Positions 8,283 through 15,219 of a stretch of 40,442 bases of DNA are shown here, in pieces (within the stretch, counting starts at the first letter, position 1; each line of letters starts with the position of its first letter). The position numbers and the translations under genes are program-made. Source of the stretch: an uncultured Chitinophaga sp. GTDB lineage: Bacteria > Bacteroidota > Bacteroidia > Chitinophagales > Chitinophagaceae. A model generated the notes under the pieces. The model ran no database searches and was not told where the DNA came from. It saw only the letters and a program-made list of their open reading frames with translations. The stretch is from the NCBI RefSeq assembly GCF_946479755.1, contig NZ_CAMLHC010000050.1, forward strand, positions 1 to 40,442, written 5' to 3'.

Positions 8283-10658
8283 CTAAAACCCTACATTCAC
8301 CCCTACAAAGAAGTTAAACCCTGCCATGGGGTAATAATAACTATCATATACTACCCTGTTCTGCTTCAGGTCATAGCTGCTGTAGGTACTTCCGTTCGGC
8401 TCATACTTCGCATCGAAAATGTTATTAAGCAGCAGCTGCACGCCCAGTTCACGGAATAACGGCTGCGGCACTACGTAATTAAACCGCAGGTTGTTCACAT
8501 AATACGGGTCGAGGCTGCCGGCTTTGCTGGAGGTGTTGTCCATATACTGGCGGCTGACGTATTTACCGATCAGGTCTACGGTTAGTCCTTTCAGCGGACG
8601 GGCAGTCAGCGTGTAGCCGCCGACGAAAGCGGGAGAGAAGGAGATATCTGTTTTATTGTAGGTTTGGGTATGTTCTACGTAGTTGCTGTCGTAGGAGATG
8701 GCGTTGTAGTCCAGCACTTTATTCTGGCTCAGTGCGGCGGATGCTGCTACGGAGAAGATATTGCCCAGTTTCACGTTGCCGCTCACCTCTACGCCCATAC
8801 GGTAACTTTTTGGGATGTTGGTGCGTACATAGGCGCCTACGTCGGTGAGTTGGCCGGTTTGCACCAGCTGGTTTTTGTAGTTCATGTAGTACACGTTGGC
8901 CTGCAGGGACGCGATGTTGTTGCTCCAGGAGTAACCGGCTTCCACGTCGCGGAGCATTTCCGGTTTGGGTTCGGCTACACCGTAGTTGGATTCGAAGTCC
9001 ACGCGGTTGGGCTCTTTGTTGGCGATGGCGATGGAGGCGAACACGCGGCTGAGCGGAGTGAGATAATAAGTCACGCCGGCTTTGGGATTGAAGAAGTTGT
9101 ACTTCACGTGCGGCATATACGTCGGGGCGGCTTCGAAGCCGTCCATGTTGTAGGCGATGTTGCGGTATTGCAGTTCGCCGAAGACGCGCAGCGCTTCTGT
9201 GATTTTATATTCTCCTTTCCAGTAGATGTTGAAATCGTTTTTATCGGCGGGGTATCGGTAGTATTCGTGGTCTTTGTCGATGCCGGCCTTAGCCCAGATC
9301 ACTTTGCCGTAGTGGTCACCGGTGTAGCGGTTCCAGCCGCCGCCGAGGCTCCAGTTGAATTTTTCGCCGGTACGGTTGACGGAGAACACGCTGCCGTAGA
9401 AGTAGTTGTCGAGCCATAATTGTTGTACAAGGTCGGTGGTATCGATGACCGTGCCGTTGTGGTTGTATGGAGGCAGACCATAATCTTTGAGGGCCTTATT
9501 GGCTTTGTAGTTTTCGTAGTAGCCGCGGCCGCGGGTGAGGTGGAGGGCTACGTTGAAATTGAGGCTGGAATTGATTTCCTGGTTGAGGAACAGCTGGTAA
9601 TGGTCCTGCTGGTAGTTATCTGTTTCGTTATCGTAGGGGGTGCCGGGCTTTTTGGTGCCGGCGGAGTTATAGGTGCGGTTTGTTTTAAGCATCGCTTCGG
9701 GGACACCGTTCCATGCCTGGTAGGTTTTTTCTTTACCGGAAAAAACATTGAGGCGGATGGCCGTTTTGCGCGATATGTAGGCGGCGGAGGTATAGAAGGA
9801 GCGCAGGTCGGAGGTGGCGCGGTCTATATAGCCGTCGGAGCTGATTTTTGACAGGCGTGCGTCGATGGTGAAGTGGTCGTTGATGAGGCCGGAACCGGCT
9901 TTGACGGTGTTTTTCCAGCTGTTGAACGAGCCGTAGCTGCTGCTGATTTCGCCATAGGCTTTCTCGCGGTATTCGTTGGTGCTGAGGTTGAGCGTGGCGC
10001 CGAAGGCGGCGGCGCCGTTGGTGGACGTACCTACGCCGCGTTGCAGTTCGATGCTGCTGACGGAGGAGGCGAAGTCGGGCATGTTCACGAAGAAGGTGCC
10101 TTGTGATTCCGCGTCGTTGATGGGGATACCGTTGACCGTGACGTTAATGCGGGTGATATCGGAGCCGCGCACGCGCATGCCGGTGTAACCGATGCCGGCG
10201 CCGGCGTCGGAGCTGGTGACTACGCCGGGCTGCTGATCCAGCAGCTGGGGCAGGTCCTGACCGAGGTTGCCTTTTTTGATGTCGGCGGCGGTGAGAGTGC
10301 TGTTGACGAACGGCGCGTTTTTACCGGCGCGGAGACTGGTGATCTCTACGGGTTTTACGAGCAGACCGGTTTCTTCGAGGCTAATGTCTGTCACCTGTGC
10401 GCCGTTGCCGGCCTGGAGGGTGATGGTGTGTGATTTGTATCCGATATAGCTGGCCTGCAGCGTATAATGTCCTTTTTTAGGGAGATGGATGGCGTAGTGC
10501 CCCTGCCTGTCTGTTAAGGCGCCGGTTTGATTCACAGAGATGGTAACGCCTTCCAGTGGCTTACCGTTGGTTTTACTGGTAACGGTACCAGTAACAAGGG
10601 ATTGTGCATGTAAAGTGCCTGCTATAGACAGCAGCACCAGCAACATCAGCTGTTTCAT
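8283..10658 (-). CDS. TonB-dependent outer-membrane receptor, probably for thiamin
   Basis: The product has 791 residues. Order of parts: signal peptide (MKQLMLLVLLSIAGTLHAQ), carboxypeptidase-regulatory-like beta domain at about 20-105 (GTVTSKTNGKPLEGV, YIGYKSHTITL), plug at about 115-230 (QDLPQLLDQQPGVV, GMRVRGSDITRINVTVNGIP, IELQRGVGTSTNGAAAFGAT), then a 22-strand-type barrel ending in FFVGVNVGF. TonB receptors move scarce ligands across the outer membrane using inner-membrane energy. The gene itself gives no ligand, but a TPP riboswitch directly precedes it, so thiamin or a thiamin phosphate is the best inference; TPP-regulated receptors of this kind are known in Bacteroidota. No other thiamin gene is in the window. 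The barrel is GC-rich, which creates long shadow frames on the other strand. Confidence 0.93.
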   Translation of the reverse strand: MKQLMLLVLLSIAGTLHAQSLVTGTVTSKTNGKPLEGVTISVNQTGALTDRQGHYAIHLPKKGHYTLQASYIGYKSHTITLQAGNGAQVTDISLEETGLLVKPVEITSLRAGKNAPFVNSTLTAADIKKGNLGQDLPQLLDQQPGVVTSSDAGAGIGYTGMRVRGSDITRINVTVNGIPINDAESQGTFFVNMPDFASSVSSIELQRGVGTSTNGAAAFGATLNLSTNEYREKAYGEISSSYGSFNSWKNTVKAGSGLINDHFTIDARLSKISSDGYIDRATSDLRSFYTSAAYISRKTAIRLNVFSGKEKTYQAWNGVPEAMLKTNRTYNSAGTKKPGTPYDNETDNYQQDHYQLFLNQEINSSLNFNVALHLTRGRGYYENYKANKALKDYGLPPYNHNGTVIDTTDLVQQLWLDNYFYGSVFSVNRTGEKFNWSLGGGWNRYTGDHYGKVIWAKAGIDKDHEYYRYPADKNDFNIYWKGEYKITEALRVFGELQYRNIAYNMDGFEAAPTYMPHVKYNFFNPKAGVTYYLTPLSRVFASIAIANKEPNRVDFESNYGVAEPKPEMLRDVEAGYSWSNNIASLQANVYYMNYKNQLVQTGQLTDVGAYVRTNIPKSYRMGVEVSGNVKLGNIFSVAASAALSQNKVLDYNAISYDSNYVEHTQTYNKTDISFSPAFVGGYTLTARPLKGLTVDLIGKYVSRQYMDNTSSKAGSLDPYYVNNLRFNYVVPQPLFRELGVQLLLNNIFDAKYEPNGSTYSSYDLKQNRVVYDSYYYPMAGFNFFVGVNVGF

Positions 10659-10683
10659 TTCTAGTATATCTGTTTTCTTTTTT

Positions 10684-10786
10684 CAAATTCCTAACCAGCA
10701 TTACCTGGTCCAGGTTCTGTGGGTGTGATCTCAGCCTGAAAAGTAAGGCACCCCATATATGGCAGGGGAACAAGTAAGTCCCTGCG
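10684..10786 (-). promoter_or_regulatory. TPP (thiamin pyrophosphate) riboswitch, THI element
   Basis: Read on the minus strand, the leader contains the hallmark conserved blocks in order: GGGGTGCC, then CTGAGATCACACCC, then GAACCTGGACCAGGTAATGCTGG. These are the pyrimidine- and pyrophosphate-binding arms of the TPP aptamer. A 5' hairpin (arms 10763-10768 and 10780-10785) opens the transcript. The receptor ATG follows about 25 nt after the aptamer with no clear terminator between, which favours control at translation initiation. Ends are approximate. Confidence 0.93.
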
Positions 10787-10792
10787 AAGGCA

Positions 10793-10800
10793 CAAAGGTA
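10793..10800 (-). promoter_or_regulatory. Bacteroidota-type -7 promoter box for the TPP-controlled receptor
   Basis: The minus strand reads TACCTTTG, an exact TAnnTTTG match, just upstream of the riboswitch. A transcript starting a few bases later would begin at the 5' edge of the aptamer. I see no good TTTG -33 box. Confidence 0.6.
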
Positions 10801-10998
10801 GCATAAAAAAACATCTTTCACCTTTTTGCTTTCTTAGCGGACCTGGCGTTAAATAATAAACAAAAGGCCCTTTGTCGCTTTGCTCTCTTATAATTCTCTG
10901 CGTGATAATTCTTTGCGTGAAACAAAAAATTCCTTAATTTCCTTTTACACTTCTCTCAATCATCTTGTATTCATTTTTAACCATTAAATCTTTATGAG

Positions 10999-11406
10999 AT
11001 GATTAAACTACAGTTTATCGGCTACCTGGGCCGGGATGTTGTCAGGAAAGAAGTGAACGGCAATGTGGTGCTCAATTTTCCGGTGGCCGTTAACGAGCGT
11101 TTCCGTAACCGCGAAGGGGTGCTGGAAGAACGCACCACCTGGGTGGATTGCTCTTTATGGAACCGGGAGATGATGGCAGCCCATCTGCATCAGGGTACGC
11201 TGGTATATATAGAAGGCGGCCCCAGGGTGGAAGGGTATATTTCCCGGACGGACCAGCCCGCCGCGGCCGTCAGGCTCCGGGTGTACCACATGCAGCTGCT
11301 TAGCCGCAAGGATGACGAAAGACGCCGCCCTGCCCCTGTAGAGGTCCCGGCCGTTCCGGAACAGGAACTGGTGGAAGAACAACCCGCTGATGATCTGCCC
11401 TTCTAA
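10999..11406 (+). CDS. ssb: Single-stranded DNA-binding protein
   Basis: The product has 135 residues. Residues 1-105 form an OB fold of the bacterial SSB type: MIKLQFIGYLGRDVVRKEVN, VVLNFPVAVNE, TTWVDCSLWNREM, LVYIEGGPRVEGY. A short Pro/Glu-rich linker leads to the acidic C-terminal tip DDLPF, which in SSB proteins recruits replication and repair enzymes. It is shorter than typical SSB because of the reduced linker. It stands alone between the receptor leader and the tRNA gene and may be a second, accessory SSB; I cannot tell from this window whether another copy exists. Confidence 0.92.
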   Translation: MIKLQFIGYLGRDVVRKEVNGNVVLNFPVAVNERFRNREGVLEERTTWVDCSLWNREMMAAHLHQGTLVYIEGGPRVEGYISRTDQPAAAVRLRVYHMQLLSRKDDERRRPAPVEVPAVPEQELVEEQPADDLPF

Positions 11407-11430
11407 AATGTACATGCATTCCAATATGAA

Positions 11431-11456
11431 AGCCAACCAGTTATGGTTGGCTTTTT
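11431..11456 (+). terminator. Intrinsic terminator after ssb
   Basis: AGCCAACC and GGTTGGCT pair around AGTTAT, followed by five T. It lies 25 bp after the ssb stop and before the tRNA promoter. Confidence 0.8.
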
Positions 11457-11475
11457 AAATTTCTTTGAAAAAAGT

Positions 11476-11506
11476 TTTGGTGTGAATTAAATTAATACTA
11501 TCTTTG
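11476..11506 (+). promoter_or_regulatory. Bacteroidota-type promoter of the tRNA-fMet gene
   Basis: TTTG at 11476-11479 and TATCTTTG at 11499-11506 are separated by 19 bp, matching the Bacteroidota sigma consensus (TTTG, about 19 bp, TAnnTTTG). The tRNA begins 10 bp downstream. Confidence 0.8.
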
Positions 11507-11515
11507 CACCCTCAT

Positions 11516-11587
<72 letters not shown>

Positions 11588-11625
11588 CAAAAGAGCGCAT
11601 CAGCGCTGGTAAAGAGACCAGAAAG

Positions 11626-11649
11626 AGCCGAAGAAATTCGGCTTTTTTT
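11626..11649 (+). terminator. Intrinsic terminator after tRNA-fMet
   Basis: AGCCGAA and TTCGGCT pair around a GAAA tetraloop, followed by seven T. It lies about 40 bp after the tRNA. Confidence 0.88.
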
Positions 11650-11704
11650 ATTTCCGTAAGTTTGAGTAGAGAAAAAGCAGCACAGCCTTTATTATTAGAT
11701 CGTC

Positions 11705-12574
11705 ATGCACAAAGCAGGTTTTGTAAACATATTCGGTAAGCCCAACGCGGGGAAAAGTACCTTGCTCAACGCCATCATCGGCGAAAAGCTGGCTATTATA
11801 TCCCCCAAAGTGCAAACCACCAGGCACCGTATCACCGGTGTCATCACCGAGCCCGGTTACCAGATCGTATTCTCGGACACCCCGGGTATCATCGACCCGA
11901 AATACAAACTGCACGAGAAAATGATGGGTGCGGTGAAATCCGCACTGGAAGACGCAGACGTGGCCCTGCTCATCATGGACGCGAAAGACTCGCTGGAAGA
12001 GAACCTCGAACTGTTCGACTCCCTGCGGCTCAAAGTACCGGCCATCCTCATCCTCAACAAAATGGACAACCTCTCCAAAGCAGACATGGACACGCTGCTG
12101 GAGAAAGCCAGGGCCTGGGGTAAAGCCAAAGTGGTAGTACCCATCTCTGCCCGCCAGCAGAAAAACATCAAAGAACTGATGCAGGAGATCGTGGCGCTGA
12201 TCCCTGAAGGCAACGCCTTCTATCCGGACGATACCCTCACGGACAAGTCTACACGTTTCCTCGTGGCGGAAATGATCCGGGAGAAAATCTTCCAGCTGTT
12301 TGAAGAAGAGATCCCCTATCATACCACCGTGATCGTGACTCAGTTCCAGGAAAAGGAAACACTGACCAAGATAACGGCGGAGATCATCGTTACCCGAGAC
12401 ACACAGAAAGGCATCATCCTCGGAGAGAAAGGCAAATCCATCCGTGAGCTGGGAACGCTGGCCAGACAGGACATCGAGAAATTCATCGAACGCAAAGTGT
12501 TCCTCGAACTGTTTGTGAAAGTACGCGGCAAATGGAGGGACAATGACCTGTACCTGAAAGAATACGGGTACTAG
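11705..12574 (+). CDS. era: GTPase Era, 16S rRNA-binding ribosome assembly factor
   Basis: The product has 289 residues, the usual Era length. The GTPase domain shows G1 GKPNAGKS (11-18), G3 DTPG (58-61) and G4 NKMD (118-121). The C-terminal KH domain has the GEKGKS loop (240-245) and ends in a conserved-looking KVRGKWRDNDLYLKEYGY. Era binds the 3' end of 16S rRNA and checks 30S maturation in the cytoplasm. The gene is followed 36 bp later by der, another ribosome-assembly GTPase, so the two probably form one transcription unit. Identification is secure. Confidence 0.97.
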   Translation: MHKAGFVNIFGKPNAGKSTLLNAIIGEKLAIISPKVQTTRHRITGVITEPGYQIVFSDTPGIIDPKYKLHEKMMGAVKSALEDADVALLIMDAKDSLEENLELFDSLRLKVPAILILNKMDNLSKADMDTLLEKARAWGKAKVVVPISARQQKNIKELMQEIVALIPEGNAFYPDDTLTDKSTRFLVAEMIREKIFQLFEEEIPYHTTVIVTQFQEKETLTKITAEIIVTRDTQKGIILGEKGKSIRELGTLARQDIEKFIERKVFLELFVKVRGKWRDNDLYLKEYGY

Positions 12575-12610
12575 GTTGTAATTTTAAAAAGTAGTAATCA
12601 TAATAATACA

Positions 12611-13924
12611 ATGGCTGGATTTACAGTAGCTATAGTGGGCCGCCCGAACGTGGGCAAATCAACGTTGTTCAACCGTTTGCTGGAACAGCGCCGCGCTATC
12701 GTAGACGATCAGAGCGGTGTTACCCGCGATCGTCAGTACGGTATCGCCGACTGGAACGGCAAATCTTTCAACGTGATCGATACCGGCGGGTTTGTGACCA
12801 ACAGTGATGATGTTTTTGAGCGGGAAATCCGCAAACAGGCGAAAGTGGCCATGGATGAGGCTAACGTACTCATTTTCATGGTAGATGTGTCTACCGGTAT
12901 CACCGACCTCGACACCGATGTGGCCAACCTGCTGCGCCGTACCTCCAAACCGGTATACCTCGTTGTCAATAAAGTGGACAACGCCCAGCGCCAGCTGGAA
13001 GCCAACGAATTCTACAGCCTTGGCTTCGAAAACACCTTCTTCCTCTCCTCCATGAGCGGCAGCGGCACCGGTGAACTCCTGGACGCCGTGGTGTCCCATA
13101 TCACCGACGATATGGAAGATCCCAACCTGGAGGCCGACGTACCGAAAATCGCCATCATCGGCCAGCCAAACGTAGGTAAATCCTCCCTGCTCAACGCCCT
13201 CGTAGGCGCCGACCGTAACATCGTTTCCGATATCGCCGGCACCACCCGCGATACCATCCATACCCGGTACAATATGTACCAGAAAGACTTCATCCTGATC
13301 GATACGGCCGGTATCCGCCGTAAACAGAAGGTGAACGAGGACCTGGAGTTCTACTCCGTGATCCGCGCCATCAAAGCGGTCGATGAAGCTGACGTGGTCA
13401 TGCTGCTGCTGGATGCCGAAAAAGGCATCACCGCACAGGACCTCAGCATCTTCAGCCTCGCCGCCCGCAAAGGTAAAGGCGTAGTGGTGCTGGTCAACAA
13501 ATGGGACCTGGTGGAAAAAAGCACCAACACCGCCCGCGATTACGAGAAAGAGCTGAAAGGCCGCCTCGCGCCTTTCTCCGACGTGCCCATCATCTTCACT
13601 TCCGTGATCGAGAAGCAACGTATCTTCAAAGCGATCGAAGCTGCGCTCGACGTGTACGAAAACCGCCTGCGCAGAGTGCAGACAGCCCGCCTCAACGAGG
13701 TGATGCTGAAAGCCATTGAAGCGTATCACCCGCCGGTAGTAAGAGGTGTGCCCATCCGTATCAAATACGTGACACAGCTGCCTACCCACACACCAGCATT
13801 TGCGTTCTTCTGTAACCTGCCCGACGATGTGAAGGCCCCCTACCGGAACTACCTGGAAAACCAGCTCCGTAGCAACTTCAATTTCAGCGGTGTTCCCGTG
13901 AAGATCTTTTTCCGGAAAAAATAA
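12611..13924 (+). CDS. der: GTPase Der (EngA), 50S ribosome assembly factor
   Basis: The product has 437 residues with the tandem GTPase arrangement unique to Der. Domain 1: GRPNVGKS (10-17), DTGG (57-60), NKVD (120-123). Domain 2: GQPNVGKS (184-191), DTAG (231-234), NKWD (296-299). The C-terminal KH-like domain (about 355-437) ends in GVPVKIFFRKK. Der helps mature the 50S subunit. It sits directly behind era, which joins two ribosome-assembly GTPases in one run. No oddities were seen. Confidence 0.97.
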   Translation: MAGFTVAIVGRPNVGKSTLFNRLLEQRRAIVDDQSGVTRDRQYGIADWNGKSFNVIDTGGFVTNSDDVFEREIRKQAKVAMDEANVLIFMVDVSTGITDLDTDVANLLRRTSKPVYLVVNKVDNAQRQLEANEFYSLGFENTFFLSSMSGSGTGELLDAVVSHITDDMEDPNLEADVPKIAIIGQPNVGKSSLLNALVGADRNIVSDIAGTTRDTIHTRYNMYQKDFILIDTAGIRRKQKVNEDLEFYSVIRAIKAVDEADVVMLLLDAEKGITAQDLSIFSLAARKGKGVVVLVNKWDLVEKSTNTARDYEKELKGRLAPFSDVPIIFTSVIEKQRIFKAIEAALDVYENRLRRVQTARLNEVMLKAIEAYHPPVVRGVPIRIKYVTQLPTHTPAFAFFCNLPDDVKAPYRNYLENQLRSNFNFSGVPVKIFFRKK

Positions 13925-13950
13925 GCCGTAAAAAAAGGGAATGAATAGAT

Positions 13951-13980
13951 TTTGTATTCTGAAATTATTCTATACCTTTG
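13951..13980 (+). promoter_or_regulatory. Bacteroidota-type promoter of the small lipoprotein gene
   Basis: TTTG at 13951-13954 and TACCTTTG at 13973-13980 are spaced 18 bp apart, a full match to the Bacteroidota consensus. The ATG is at 14012. The match suggests strong independent expression of this short gene. Confidence 0.8.
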
Positions 13981-14011
13981 CCGCGGTTTTAAAAAAATAA
14001 AACAAACTAAA

Positions 14012-14242
14012 ATGAAAAAAGTATTTGTATTTGCAATCGCAGCTGGTATGTTCTTCGTAGCTTGTAACGGTGGTAGCACTCCTGCTACTGATTCTACTGC
14101 TACTACTGTAGACACAATGAACGCTGCTCCTGTAGCGCCAGTTACTGACTCTGCTGCTGTTGTAGCTCCGGTTACTGATTCTGCTGCTGCTCAGCAAGCT
14201 CCTGCTGCTGATTCTGCTGCTGCTGCAACTCCTGCTAAGTAA
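14012..14242 (+). CDS. Small Ala/Thr-rich repeat lipoprotein
   Basis: From ATG 14012 (MKKVFVFAIAAGMFFVAC, Cys18) the product has 76 residues; upstream in-frame codons cross the promoter and are excluded. After the lipidated Cys comes a low-complexity chain of Ala, Thr, Pro, Ser and Asp with repeated units such as PVTDSAA and PAADSAA. It has no folded domain and few charged residues. With its own consensus promoter and a strong terminator it is likely expressed at a high level, perhaps as a surface or envelope spacer. It is not a recognised family; function unknown. Confidence 0.8.
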   Translation: MKKVFVFAIAAGMFFVACNGGSTPATDSTATTVDTMNAAPVAPVTDSAAVVAPVTDSAAAQQAPAADSAAAATPAK

Positions 14243-14288
14243 GCGAATATTATTTCTAAATAATATCAATTCTTGCAAGAATAAAAAG

Positions 14289-14315
14289 GCCGATTGCTTA
14301 GCAATCGGCTTTTTT
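14289..14315 (+). terminator. Intrinsic terminator after the small lipoprotein gene
   Basis: GCCGATTGC and GCAATCGGC pair around TTA, followed by six T. It lies between this gene and the convergent gene ending at 14341. Confidence 0.88.
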
Positions 14316-14340
14316 GTTGGGCATATCTTAAAGGCATTGA

Positions 14341-15213
14341 TTAGTCTTCGAGCAGGGAAGCGAGGTTGCTGAGTTCATCCTGGCGGTAAGCGTCTTTGTC
14401 GTCCCGGAAACATTTCGCCAGCTCCTCCAGCAGGAACTGGATGATGCGTTTGTTGGACTGTGGTTTGAAGTAAGACGGTACCGAAGGAACGGAAACCCTT
14501 TTCAGGTAAGTGTCTACATCCTGCTGGGTATAGATCTGTCCCTGAATGGGATCGATGAAAAACAGGATGCGCTGGTCGTCGGGGTCTACCGGTTCATCGA
14601 AATCGATGAACGTATCAAAATAAGCCAGGATAAATTGCCGGGGGATGTTCACCGCATATACCGGCAGGTCCAGCATGGCGCACAGGCTCTGATAGATGAT
14701 CCCGTTGGTGACAGGATTGCCTTTTTTGGACTCTATCACCTGGTTGATGAAAAACTGGTTTTTCCGCTGGTAGGACACTTCTTCCCCTTTCAGGCCGAAG
14801 TAGTTATAGATCATGCTGTTGAGCACATTGATCTTTTCCAGCGGCGTCAGGTAGTTATTCAGCTCCAGCCAGATATTGCGTTTAATGCGTTCTATTTCGT
14901 TCAGGATCTGGGAAGGCGCCAGGTCGGGGAACTGGTAGCGGGCCACCAGGATAGCGCCCTGCATGAGGTCCTGTAGCTCCGATTGGCTCCATGCACGCAA
15001 GGCCGCCTGCAGGTCCTGGTAATGGACCCGGTGGATCAGCAGTTCTATCCTCTCCTGTATGGACTCATCCACGGTATTCTCCCACAAATTCTCCAGGTTG
15101 GGAATGATTTCCTTGCCGTACAGCAGTATTTTGCTGGCGACAGTGTCGAATACTTCCTGGTCCGGATCATCCAACAGGTGGAACAATGCATTTATTTCCT
15201 TGTTTTCGTGCAT
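14341..15213 (-). CDS. SirB1-like transglutaminase-fold protein
   Basis: The product has 290 residues. The N-terminal 90 residues are helical and HEAT-like (LFHLLDDPDQEVFDTVASKI). The central part matches the SirB1/Transglut_core2 pattern: LNSMIYNYFGLKG, KKGNPVTNGIIYQSLCAML and LPVYAVNIPRQFILAYFD. Members have a papain/transglutaminase-like fold but mostly unknown activity; a Cys (in SLCAML) is present near the usual core, though I cannot assign a catalytic triad. The gene starts 6 bp after topA ends on the same strand, so they are probably co-transcribed. Confidence 0.8.
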   Translation of the reverse strand: MHENKEINALFHLLDDPDQEVFDTVASKILLYGKEIIPNLENLWENTVDESIQERIELLIHRVHYQDLQAALRAWSQSELQDLMQGAILVARYQFPDLAPSQILNEIERIKRNIWLELNNYLTPLEKINVLNSMIYNYFGLKGEEVSYQRKNQFFINQVIESKKGNPVTNGIIYQSLCAMLDLPVYAVNIPRQFILAYFDTFIDFDEPVDPDDQRILFFIDPIQGQIYTQQDVDTYLKRVSVPSVPSYFKPQSNKRIIQFLLEELAKCFRDDKDAYRQDELSNLASLLED

Positions 15214-15219
15214 GACGGG

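Noticed and set aside
8664..10449. Long plus-strand frames opposite the TonB-dependent receptor
   Set aside because: They mirror a GC-rich real gene, have Val/Gly-rich composition without domains, and lack start signals.
12659..13789. 376-codon minus-strand frame opposite der
   Set aside because: It lies entirely within der, whose six GTPase motifs are clear; the translation is His/Val/Asp-rich noise.
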